This document shows, one piece after another, positions 24,808-32,781 of a DNA stretch of 64,000 nucleotides (its first letter is position 1; every line of letters begins with the position of its first letter). The notes under the pieces were generated by a model that saw only the letters and a program-made list of their open reading frames with translations, was not told the origin of the DNA and did no database searches. A program made the position numbers and the translations under genes. Source of the DNA: Pseudomonas haemolytica (GTDB taxonomy: Bacteria > Pseudomonadota > Gammaproteobacteria > Pseudomonadales > Pseudomonadaceae); contig NZ_VOIW01000010.1 of NCBI RefSeq assembly GCF_009659625.1, forward strand, positions 29,426-93,425, written 5' to 3'.

Positions 24808-26958
24808 ATGAAGCTGGACGCATGGAAGCAAGCTTATTTTGGTGAACAAATGCCTGCTTGCGCATTGCAAGGGCACTGGGCAAGTTTTCGTTTGGTCGAT
24901 GAGACGGGCAGTGGAAAGGCTTATGGTGGGCTTCCATTCACGGTCCATGACAGTACAGGGCGACGGTACGTCGGTAAATTGAATGGTGAGGGGTTCGCCA
25001 GTCTGCAAGATTTTTACTGTGGCCCTGTCGTTTTGACGTTGGATGATTTGTACAACGGAATTGAGGAGCCGTATTACCTGCTTAGTACTCGCAAAACGTA
25101 CAAGTTACCTATTACTGAGCTGCAAGTTCGCGCCGAACGAACGTTTTACTCTGGCAATGACGGTATACGTGCTGAGCGGAGTTCTGCACACCATCAAACA
25201 GATAGATTCTACCAAGTTGAAGTGAGCGATTTAGTACGCCATAGCGCTCACTTGCCACCACTGGCTTCGTCAGTTCATCGCCCCAAGCGTCATGTATTGA
25301 AAATGATGGCTGATCTTGGCTTCGGTCCACCTCAGCCCTCATTGTCAGGCGTCGTATTGTTCCCTAACCAACATTCCGTTCTGGAAGTACGGCCGTTGCG
25401 AGCCTTGCGCCCAGTGCTATCGACCGAAGACAGCTTCTGTGCCCTGAACCTGTACCAGTTGGCACTATTTTCTGCGTTGAGTTATTGCGACTTTGGGCAA
25501 GTTCCCTCAGAGAAACCCTTAGATGAAGTCCTGTTTCCGTTGGATCCAAGTGTTGGAAATTTGTTCGCTGAACAGCTGTCGGTGTATCACGAAGCCTGGC
25601 AAATTGATCCGGAGCAAACGCAGCGTTTTTATCCGCTCTATGAAGAGGTCCCTTACTCCCAGCGTTTCGAAATCCTGCCTTTTGACCCTGAGTTGTACCC
25701 CCAAAATCGCCCGGAACTAAACGAAGAGCAGGAACATCCCGCACGCTTGCACTTTTTCGATGACGAAAAATTCGGTACTGATACCCAGGCTTTCATCATC
25801 CACCACGATGAAGTAATCCTGATCTCTGTGCGTGGAACCGTCAGCCGTGCTGACGTATTACGTGATGCAGACGCCCATCAAGTGGCTTTTGTAGACGGCG
25901 TTGGTAAGGCGCACGATGGTTTTCACCAGGCCTACCGGGCTATGCGTAATTTCGTCTTGCAATACCTTGATCGGTTTCACATCGGCCAGCGCATTGTGAT
26001 TTGTGGCCACAGCCTCGGCGGCGCCATTGCGTTGCTTTTGGCCGAGGGACTGCGTCGAACCCCAGACGCGCACTACAACATTCTCCTCTACACCTACGGC
26101 GCCCCCCGCGCCGCCGACACTGAATTCACCGCCGGTGCCTCATCCCTGGTCCACCACCGTATCGTCAACCACAACGACCCCGTTCCCAGCGTCCCGGCCC
26201 CCTGGATGAACACCACCGCCAAACTCTGGATCCCCGGGGCGATCACCTTGTTCAGCGCCCCCGCATCTGGTGGCCTGCTGTTCGCCGCCGGGTTGGTACG
26301 CGTGGGCGGCAACCCCTATCAACATCACGGTGAGCAACATCACTTCATGCCGATCACGCTCCCGGACGGCACGCATTCTTCGGTGCTATGGAAACCCGGC
26401 TGCGAGTCCATCCAGGAAGCGGGCTGCAATCGCACATTGCAACTGCAGGGCGATATGCCCGACCGTGACAATTTGTTGAGGCAGCTTTTTCAGGCCGGCC
26501 AACATTTCATGACCACCAGCTATATCCCCGCAGCCTGGGCCACACTGCGACGCTGGCAGCAAACCCTGGATAGCCAGGGCCCTTTGGTTACTCCAAGGGA
26601 GTTTGAGTTGCTCGACCGGGCTCTCGAAGACATGCGCGAGAAACTGAGGGCCAAGCGGCGTGAATTTGCCCGCCAGCGCCCAGCCAATGACCGTAGCTAC
26701 GAACCTATTGATGCCTTGAATGCCGAGATCGACCGTTTGCACACCAGCCGCGAGCGCCTGGCAACCCTGCGCTGGCGTCGCCTTGAAGCGCGCGACGTCT
26801 ACGGCAGTCATGCACAGTCTGCGCACCTGCAATCGAGCCTCAAACGCTGGTTCAGCCACCGTGAAAACTGCGAGGTTGCTCAATTCGCCAGCATCCCGCC
26901 GCCCTCCCACAATGATCAGGGAAGGGTGCAAATGCTGGACGTTGACTCCATCGTCTAG
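24808..26958 (+). CDS. T6SS lipase effector (class 3 lipase domain)
   Basis: 716 residues from ATG 24808, chosen for GAGGA seven bases before it. Residues about 20-110 form a small beta domain (LPFTVHDSTGRRYVGKLNGEGF) seen at the head of several T6SS effectors. The lipase_3 fold follows: LISVRGTVSRADVLRD, nucleophile G400-H-S402-L-G-G, and an aspartate in NHNDPVPSVP near 457; the histidine is probably in the HHGEQHHF stretch. The tail is helical. It should cleave membrane lipids of rivals, in the manner of Tle2-type effectors, though the subgroup is uncertain. Adaptor and putative immunity genes precede it. Confidence 0.82.
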   Translation: MKLDAWKQAYFGEQMPACALQGHWASFRLVDETGSGKAYGGLPFTVHDSTGRRYVGKLNGEGFASLQDFYCGPVVLTLDDLYNGIEEPYYLLSTRKTYKLPITELQVRAERTFYSGNDGIRAERSSAHHQTDRFYQVEVSDLVRHSAHLPPLASSVHRPKRHVLKMMADLGFGPPQPSLSGVVLFPNQHSVLEVRPLRALRPVLSTEDSFCALNLYQLALFSALSYCDFGQVPSEKPLDEVLFPLDPSVGNLFAEQLSVYHEAWQIDPEQTQRFYPLYEEVPYSQRFEILPFDPELYPQNRPELNEEQEHPARLHFFDDEKFGTDTQAFIIHHDEVILISVRGTVSRADVLRDADAHQVAFVDGVGKAHDGFHQAYRAMRNFVLQYLDRFHIGQRIVICGHSLGGAIALLLAEGLRRTPDAHYNILLYTYGAPRAADTEFTAGASSLVHHRIVNHNDPVPSVPAPWMNTTAKLWIPGAITLFSAPASGGLLFAAGLVRVGGNPYQHHGEQHHFMPITLPDGTHSSVLWKPGCESIQEAGCNRTLQLQGDMPDRDNLLRQLFQAGQHFMTTSYIPAAWATLRRWQQTLDSQGPLVTPREFELLDRALEDMREKLRAKRREFARQRPANDRSYEPIDALNAEIDRLHTSRERLATLRWRRLEARDVYGSHAQSAHLQSSLKRWFSHRENCEVAQFASIPPPSHNDQGRVQMLDVDSIV

Positions 26959-26967
26959 CTAACCGGG

Positions 26968-28203
26968 TTAAACAAACTCCACCTGTGCCGGCTGCCGTTT
27001 CATCAGCACCTTGCCGTTGCGGATCGAGTACAGCGGCAAGCCCTGGCTACGTATGACTTCATAGTCACTGTCGGCCGACAGGATCAGCAGGTTGGCGGGG
27101 CGACCCGCTTCCAGCCCATAGCGGTCACCCAGGGCCATGGCCTTGGCGCTGTTGTCGGTAACCAGGTCCAGGGCGCTTTGCAGGTTGCGGTAGCCGAGCA
27201 TATGGCAGATGTGCAGGCCGGCTTCCAGCACTCGCAGGATGTTGCCGTTACCCAGGGGGTACCAGGGATCCACGATGGAGTCCTGGCCGAAGCACACGTT
27301 CATGCCTGCTTCGAGCAGTTCGTTGACGCGGGTAACGCCGCGGCGTTTCGGGAAACTGTCGAAACGGCCTTGCAAGTGAATGCTTTCAGTGGGGCAAGAA
27401 ACAAAGCTGATGCCGGAGTGCCCCAGCAGGCGAAACAGTTTGGCGCAGTAGGCGTTGTCGTAGGAGCCCATGGCGGTGGTATGGCTGGCGGTCACACGGG
27501 CGCCCATGTCGCGGCTGCGGGCTTCTTCGGCGAGCACTTCAAGAAAGCGTGAATGAGGGTCGTCGGTTTCGTCGCAATGCACGTCCACCAGGCAACCTGT
27601 GCGTTCGGCGAGGTCCATGAGGAACTTCACCGAACTCACGCCCTGGTCGCGGGTGTATTCGAAGTGGGGGATGCCGCCGATCACGTCGGCGCCCAAGCGA
27701 ATGGCTTCTTCCATCAGTTCACGCCCATTGCGGAACGACTCGATGCCCTCCTGGGGGAAGGCGACGATTTGCAGGTCGATCAGGTGCGTGCTTTCTTCAC
27801 GCACTTCCAACAGGGCCTTGAGCGCAGTGAGGTCCGGGTCGGTGACGTCGACATGGGTGCGCACATGCTGGATGCCATGGGCGGCAAGCGCCTGGATGGT
27901 TTTTTTGGCGCGGGCTTTGGTGTCCTCCAGGGTAATGGTGGCCTTGCGTTCACCCCAGCATTCGATGCCTTCAAACAACGTACCGCTCATGTTCCAGCGC
28001 GGTTCGCCGGCGGTGAGGGTGGCGTCGAGGTGGATGTGGGGTTCGACGAAAGGCGGTATTACCAGGTTACCGGCGGCGTCCAGGTCGCCGTTTGTTAGCG
28101 TCGGCACCGCGGTTTGCGCAGTAATGCTGGCGATCCGGCCGTGTTCCAGGTGCAGATCATGCAGGCCTTCACGGTTGCGCAGGCGGGCATTGATGATGTG
28201 CAT
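26968..28203 (-). CDS. codA: Cytosine deaminase (amidohydrolase)
   Basis: 411 residues from ATG 28203, with AGAGGAAC upstream. Close to E. coli CodA along its whole length: metal-binding PPFVEPHIHLD, THVDVTDPDLTALKALLEV, VHCDETDDPHSRF, ASHTTAMGSYDNAYC, and SIHLQGRFDSFPKRRGVTRV. The catalytic segment is FGQDSIVDPWYPLG, where E. coli has HDDVFDPWYPLG, so the metal-binding aspartate stays but its neighbours are Gln and Ser. The gene follows codB, which supports deamination of cytosine to uracil and ammonia; related substrates such as isocytosine are possible. Confidence 0.88.
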   Translation of the reverse strand: MHIINARLRNREGLHDLHLEHGRIASITAQTAVPTLTNGDLDAAGNLVIPPFVEPHIHLDATLTAGEPRWNMSGTLFEGIECWGERKATITLEDTKARAKKTIQALAAHGIQHVRTHVDVTDPDLTALKALLEVREESTHLIDLQIVAFPQEGIESFRNGRELMEEAIRLGADVIGGIPHFEYTRDQGVSSVKFLMDLAERTGCLVDVHCDETDDPHSRFLEVLAEEARSRDMGARVTASHTTAMGSYDNAYCAKLFRLLGHSGISFVSCPTESIHLQGRFDSFPKRRGVTRVNELLEAGMNVCFGQDSIVDPWYPLGNGNILRVLEAGLHICHMLGYRNLQSALDLVTDNSAKAMALGDRYGLEAGRPANLLILSADSDYEVIRSQGLPLYSIRNGKVLMKRQPAQVEFV

Positions 28204-28253
28204 GGTCAAGTTCCTCTTGGCTAAAAACAATCAGGCAGACAGCCGCCAGATCC

Positions 28254-29522
28254 TCAGGGCGATACCGATGTCCAGGCGGTCATGGCGCGTAGTATGGCGC
28301 TGAGTAGCACGTAGGTCAGCGACGCGGCAACAATTCCCACCAATGGCGCGACCCACGGCGAGTTGAATGCCAGCACGGTGCCCACCCCATACGCTACCAG
28401 GCCCGGCCAGTTGAACGCTGGCAGGCTAGCATCCGCCAGGCGTGGGTATTGGCCGCGATAGCGATAGAAGAAGTCCGCCATGATCACCCCGCCAATCGGC
28501 GGGATGACCGTGCCCAGCAGGATCAGGTAAGGCACCAGCAGGTCGTACATGCCGAGCAAGGCGAGCAGGGTGCCGATCACCGCACCGGCCAGGGTCACGG
28601 TCTTGCGGCGCCGGGTGCGCAGCAGGTTGCAGCCGGCGACGGCGAAGTTGTAGATGGTGTTGTCCTGGGTACTCCAGATATTGAGCAGCAACATGGCCAT
28701 CGCCGCCATGGCGAAACCCTGCAGCAGCAAGACCTCCACCACATCCGGTTGCTGATAGACGATGGCGCCATAGGCCCCAATCAGCACCATCAGCCCATTG
28801 CCGATAAAAAAGCCGATCAGGCTGGCCAGCACCGCGACCTTGGCCGAGCGCGAAAACCGCGTCCAGTTGGTGGCCTGGGTCGCACCGCTGACAAAGGTGC
28901 CGAACACCAGGGTAATTGCCGTGGATAAGTCCAGCTCACCGGTTGGCACCACCGCCAGCAGGCCATCCAGCCCGCCGACTTTCACGGTAGCGACCCACAT
29001 CGAAAGAATCAGCAAAATGCCCATGGCCGGCACTGCGATGTAGGACAGGATCTCCAACCCGCGATACCCCACGTAGGCCGTGGCGCAGAACAGCAAGCCA
29101 AACACCACCATCAACCCCAGCACACTGCCCTGGCTCAATTCGAAATACTTGCCCAACACCACGGCCGCCGTGGCAGTGCCCCAGGCATACCAGCCGATCT
29201 GCGTGAAGCCGAGGATCAGGTCACTGAGCTTGCTGCCGACTTCGCCAAAGCAGAAACGCCCCATCAACACTGAGTTCAAGCCGCTCTTGAAGGCGATGTA
29301 ACCCAGGCCTGCGGCGTAGATACCCAACAACAGGTTACCCAGGGCCACGACACCGAGCATGTCGATGAAGCTGAACGCCACCCCCAGCTTGCCGCCGGCA
29401 AACATGGTTGCGGTGAAAAAAGTGAAACCCAGTAGCACCATGGCCGTAGACGCCAGGCCCTTGCGTGCATGCAAGGGGACTTCGCTGAGGGGGTAATCGT
29501 TGCCGGGTTCTTGCTGCGTCAT
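28254..29522 (-). CDS. codB: Cytosine permease (NCS1 family)
   Basis: 422 residues with about twelve membrane helices. NCS1 marks are GLASTAMVLLGFTFFTATMFAGGKLGVAFSF at the start and IPPIGGVIMADFFYRYRG near the end. Imports cytosine with a cation. First gene of a codB-codA operon with a 50-bp gap. The leader on this strand contains a 7-bp inverted repeat TGAGCCA-AAC-TGGCTCA at 29661-29677, a possible regulator site. Confidence 0.9.
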   Translation of the reverse strand: MTQQEPGNDYPLSEVPLHARKGLASTAMVLLGFTFFTATMFAGGKLGVAFSFIDMLGVVALGNLLLGIYAAGLGYIAFKSGLNSVLMGRFCFGEVGSKLSDLILGFTQIGWYAWGTATAAVVLGKYFELSQGSVLGLMVVFGLLFCATAYVGYRGLEILSYIAVPAMGILLILSMWVATVKVGGLDGLLAVVPTGELDLSTAITLVFGTFVSGATQATNWTRFSRSAKVAVLASLIGFFIGNGLMVLIGAYGAIVYQQPDVVEVLLLQGFAMAAMAMLLLNIWSTQDNTIYNFAVAGCNLLRTRRRKTVTLAGAVIGTLLALLGMYDLLVPYLILLGTVIPPIGGVIMADFFYRYRGQYPRLADASLPAFNWPGLVAYGVGTVLAFNSPWVAPLVGIVAASLTYVLLSAILRAMTAWTSVSP

Positions 29523-29765
29523 GGGGGGGTGCTCCCTGGGTAGTGACGCAGCTCGTTTGCATCGTGCGTGCCAACACAGGGGAGGTAGGCATCAACTGGC
29601 GCAAGCAAGCCCTTTACACCGTTACCCCTGCGCAAAACAGCGCAAAAGCAGTGCACCCGTGAGCCAAACTGGCTCAGCTCACCGACGCCTGGAAAATCGC
29701 CTTGATGGCCGTTCGAAGCCCTTGGCGATCTTCAACGCCAGGGCCAAGCTCGAATCGTAGCGGCC

Positions 29766-29794
29766 ACAAAAAAACCACCCGCAGGTGGTTTTTC
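29766..29794 (-). terminator. Rho-independent terminator after queD
   Basis: On the minus strand: AAAACCACC, TGCG loop, GGTGGTTTT and a T run, 14 bases past the queD stop. The A-rich left arm lets it work in both directions. Confidence 0.88.
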
Positions 29795-29807
29795 AACACG
29801 TGATCGC

Positions 29808-30164
29808 TTACTCGCCGCGATAGATGCAGCCACTCGTGCAGGTCTCATGAATGCGGATCGCACTGAGCTCCGGCAGCAGCGGTTTCAATTCATTCCAGAT
29901 CCACTTGGCCAGCACTTCGCTGGTAGGGTTTTCCAGGCCGGGGATGTCATTGAGGTAGTTGTGGTCGAGGCGTTCGTAGAGCGGCTTGAAAATCGCCTTG
30001 ATCTCCGAGAAGTCGCGAATCCAGCCGGTATGGGGATCCAGGTCGCCGCTCAGGTGGATGGCCACTTTGAACGAATGCCCATGCAGGCGCCCGCACTTGT
30101 GGCCTTCCGGCACGTGAGGCAGGCGGTGGGCGGACTCGAAGGTAAACTCTTTGAAGATTTCCAC
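29808..30164 (-). CDS. queD: 6-carboxytetrahydropterin synthase
   Basis: 118 residues from GTG 30164; the frame stays open upstream, but only from here does it match the family (MEIFKEFTFESAHRLPHV). QueD converts 7,8-dihydroneopterin triphosphate to 6-carboxytetrahydropterin in queuosine (7-deazaguanine) synthesis. Zinc ligands H13, H28 and H30 (RLHGHSF) and the catalytic C24 are present, with the acidic/His catalytic segment IHETCTSGCIYRG at the end. Stands alone, as often in Pseudomonas. Confidence 0.93.
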   Translation of the reverse strand: MEIFKEFTFESAHRLPHVPEGHKCGRLHGHSFKVAIHLSGDLDPHTGWIRDFSEIKAIFKPLYERLDHNYLNDIPGLENPTSEVLAKWIWNELKPLLPELSAIRIHETCTSGCIYRGE

Positions 30165-30261
30165 AGTATTTTCAGCTCGGTCAGGTATCTGGCAGGCGGC
30201 GAGTTTAACAGCTTGACCCGCCACTGCGCATACCGCCCCTCGTCTGTAGGCACGGATGCAG

Positions 30262-31341
30262 TCAAAGGGCCTGCAAGCGCTCACCCAACCCGCTGTTATC
30301 CGCCAATGCCAAAAACTCATCCCCGAGTCGCTGGCTCTCGCTCATGGCGGTTTGCCAATACTTGTTGCGGCTCGGGTCGTCGCCCATGAAGCGCTTGAAG
30401 TCGGTGCGGTCCGGCAGTTTGCCGTGGGGCAGGCGGGCCAGGTAGTCCCTGGACGGCGCCAGCAGTAGCACATCCTGCAAACCTTGCGGGTTGCTGCGTC
30501 GCCACGGTAGGCCCTTGTCAAACCAGCCGGGGATGACTCGGTCGGTAAAGTGTGGGTACAGCACAATGTCATCGCCGTGATAGGGCAGGTCGAGGTGGTA
30601 GTCCAGAAGGCCGCCGTCGCGGTAGGTACCGGCACCAGCCCCGGGCAGGTCGCGCACGCCTTGCATGACCATCGGGATAGAGCCGGACGCCAGCAGCGCC
30701 TGGCGCAGGTTGCCCAACTCCAAGTGAAGGAAGCGCGACGGGAAATCCTTCAGCGGATGTAACGGTGGCGCCTGGCGTGGGTCGTGGATGATCAGCCGTT
30801 CGAAATGCCGCGACAGCCGCGCGCGGCCCCGCAGGTTATCGGCGATTACCGACGACAGGCCCAGGCCCAGCCGCCCACGGTGGTCATCGGCGAGCAGGCC
30901 ATGGCTCTTGACCACCATGATGTTCAGGCGATAGTCGGGGTTGTCCAGCACCCGCGCATCGCGGCCGGCCAGCAGATCATCGAGCATGCGTTGGCAGCTC
31001 TGGCTGACTTCGGCCATGGTCACGCCCTTGGCAAAGCGTTGTTCGTTGTACAGTCGGCCCAGGTCCAGCAAGCCTTGCACCGGGTCGGGCAGGCAGGCGC
31101 TGGCAAACCGCCAGGAACCGATGGACGCGCCGATCAGCGCACGCTCACGCGGCGCGCGGGGCAGCCAGTCGCCGAACAGCGCCAGGTCCAACCCTTGGAT
31201 CCCCAGGGCCTTGGGGCCGCCGGCCGCACCTGGGAGGATACCGACGTCGGCAGGCGCAAGGCCCTGTTCGCGGATGCGGGTGAACGCGCGTGTGCCGGCC
31301 TTGAGGGTCAAGGCCGGGAACTTGATATGGATGGCTGTCAT
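30262..31341 (-). CDS. Patatin-like phospholipase
   Basis: 359 residues. The nucleophile motif is GASIGSWR (GxSxG), preceded by GILPGAAGGPKALGIQGL, which supplies the oxyanion glycine run; the dyad aspartate is in YRDGGLLDYH. No signal peptide or membrane span. The family hydrolyses ester bonds in lipids; physiological substrate is unknown. Start ATG at 31341. The opposite-strand PepSY operon begins 158 bp away. Confidence 0.8.
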   Translation of the reverse strand: MTAIHIKFPALTLKAGTRAFTRIREQGLAPADVGILPGAAGGPKALGIQGLDLALFGDWLPRAPRERALIGASIGSWRFASACLPDPVQGLLDLGRLYNEQRFAKGVTMAEVSQSCQRMLDDLLAGRDARVLDNPDYRLNIMVVKSHGLLADDHRGRLGLGLSSVIADNLRGRARLSRHFERLIIHDPRQAPPLHPLKDFPSRFLHLELGNLRQALLASGSIPMVMQGVRDLPGAGAGTYRDGGLLDYHLDLPYHGDDIVLYPHFTDRVIPGWFDKGLPWRRSNPQGLQDVLLLAPSRDYLARLPHGKLPDRTDFKRFMGDDPSRNKYWQTAMSESQRLGDEFLALADNSGLGERLQAL

Positions 31342-31412
31342 ATCGGTCTCTGTTGAAGCGAGCGGGGCAGTATAGAAAATCTCGCGGGCAGTGGGGAAAA
31401 CGGCTTGTATGA

Positions 31413-31431
31413 AATTGCCATGGTGGCAATT
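31413..31431. promoter_or_regulatory. Inverted repeat and direct repeats before the PepSY operon
   Basis: AATTGCCA-TGG-TGGCAATT, a perfect 8-bp inverted repeat, is followed at once by TTCAGTTTCAGTTAAG, a direct repeat of the kind bound by OmpR-family regulators. It sits about 70-90 bp before the first PepSY gene, so it may be the self-control site of the two-component system in that operon. Confidence 0.5.
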
Positions 31432-31499
31432 CAGTTTCAGTTAAGTTGCAGCAGGTACCGTGACCGGCGTAGGAAAACATCGTGTAACGGAGACTTGTC

Positions 31500-31802
31500 A
31501 TGAAGCGCCTCACTGCTCTGGTCGCCGCCGCTATCATCGCTTCCACTGCCACCCTTGCCAGAGCCGTTGACCCCGACAAACCGCTGACTGTGCCTGTCAC
31601 TGTTACTATTGTCGCCTTCGATCAATTGGACGCCATGGCCCTGGCCCTGCACCCTGGTTCGACGCTACTGGGCACCGACTTGGATGAGGAATACGGCAAG
31701 TACGTCTATGAAGTCGAACTGGAAGATCGCAACGGCATTGAATGGGACATTGAATTGGACGCGCTCACCGGGCAGGTTCTCAAGAATCATCAGGATACGT
31801 AA
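31500..31802 (+). CDS. Periplasmic PepSY domain protein 1
   Basis: 100 residues with a signal peptide (cleavage after LARA). A single PepSY domain follows, ending with YVYEVELEDRNGIEWDIELDALTGQVL, the family's diagnostic strand. PepSY proteins bind or inhibit peptidases or sense ligands in the periplasm. The stop overlaps the next start by one base (TAATG). First gene of a four-gene operon with a regulator and kinase. Confidence 0.85.
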   Translation: MKRLTALVAAAIIASTATLARAVDPDKPLTVPVTVTIVAFDQLDAMALALHPGSTLLGTDLDEEYGKYVYEVELEDRNGIEWDIELDALTGQVLKNHQDT

Positions 31803-32113
31803 TGAAGGTAAATTTACGCGTCGGCGGTCTAGCGGCGCTGGTGCTCATGCTGTTCTGCTCCAGCCTGGCGGCCCGCGACCTCAACCAGGATGAAGCTTTG
31901 GCGCTGCGCCAGCAGGGCGTGATCCTGCCGCTGGAGCAACTGTTGCAGCAGGCTATGGCGCGGTATCCCGGTTCGCGGCTACTGGAGGCCGAACTTGAAA
32001 AGAAACACGGGCAATATGCCTATGAAGTGGAGTTGGTGACCACCGAAGGCGTGGTACGTGAGATCAAGCTGGACGCGACCAACGGTGTGCTGATCAAAGA
32101 TGAGGAAGACTGA
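31802..32113 (+). CDS. Periplasmic PepSY domain protein 2
   Basis: 103 residues with a signal peptide (cleavage after LAAR or nearby). Its PepSY domain has YAYEVELVTTEGVVREIKLDATNGVLI, a clear sister of the upstream protein, so the pair arose by duplication. Overlaps the response regulator start by one base. Probably a periplasmic ligand-binding partner of the sensor kinase encoded downstream. Confidence 0.85.
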   Translation: MKVNLRVGGLAALVLMLFCSSLAARDLNQDEALALRQQGVILPLEQLLQQAMARYPGSRLLEAELEKKHGQYAYEVELVTTEGVVREIKLDATNGVLIKDEED

Positions 32114-32781
32114 TGCGCCTGCTTCTGGTGGAAGACAATGTACCCCTGGCTGATGAGTTGCTGGCCGGCTTGCAGCGTCAGGGCTATGCAGTCGACTGGC
32201 TGGCCGATGGCCGCGACGCCGCGTATCAAGGGCGCAGCGAGCCCTATGATCTGATCATCCTCGACCTTGGCCTGCCCGGTTTGCCTGGTCTGGAAGTGCT
32301 CGCGCAATGGCGCGCCGCCGCGCTGGCCATCCCGGTGCTGATCCTCACCGCTCGCGATTCCTGGGCCGAGCGTATCGAAGGGCTCAAGGCCGGTGCCGAT
32401 GACTACCTGAGCAAACCCTTTCACCCCGAAGAACTCTACTTGCGCATCCAGGCGCTGTTGCGCCGGTCCCACGGCCAAGCCAACCAGCCCACCCTGCAAG
32501 CCGCCGGCCTGCATCTGGATGAAGGGCGCCAGTGTGTACTGCGCGATGGCGCCGAGATCCAGCTGACGGCCGCCGAGTTTCGCTTGCTGCGTTATTTCAT
32601 GCTGCATCCCGAACAGATCCTGTCGAAAAGCCATCTGGCCGAGCATTTGTATGACGGCGAGACCGAGCGTGACTCCAATGTGCTGGAAGTACACGTCAAC
32701 CATCTGCGGCGCAAGCTGGGGCGCAGTGTGATTGAAACCCGACGCGGCCAGGGCTATCGGTTCGGCGCCCCTGCGGCATGA
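32113..32781 (+). CDS. OmpR/PhoP-family response regulator
   Basis: 222 residues. Receiver domain with the acidic pair in LLVEDN, phospho-acceptor D51 in LIILDLGLPG, T in LILTARD and K in YLSKPF; C-terminal winged helix with DSNVLEVHVNHLRRKLG and TRRGQGYRF. Activates or represses genes in response to the coupled kinase; the operon's own leader with its OmpR-like direct repeat is a probable target. Overlaps the kinase start by four bases. Confidence 0.93.
   Translation: MRLLLVEDNVPLADELLAGLQRQGYAVDWLADGRDAAYQGRSEPYDLIILDLGLPGLPGLEVLAQWRAAALAIPVLILTARDSWAERIEGLKAGADDYLSKPFHPEELYLRIQALLRRSHGQANQPTLQAAGLHLDEGRQCVLRDGAEIQLTAAEFRLLRYFMLHPEQILSKSHLAEHLYDGETERDSNVLEVHVNHLRRKLGRSVIETRRGQGYRFGAPAA

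Noticed and set aside
29698..29760. Protein-like sequence (RFELGPGVEDRQGLRTAIKAI) in the codB leader on the minus strand
   Set aside because: Too short, without a start or a recognised family; may be a gene remnant but cannot be supported.
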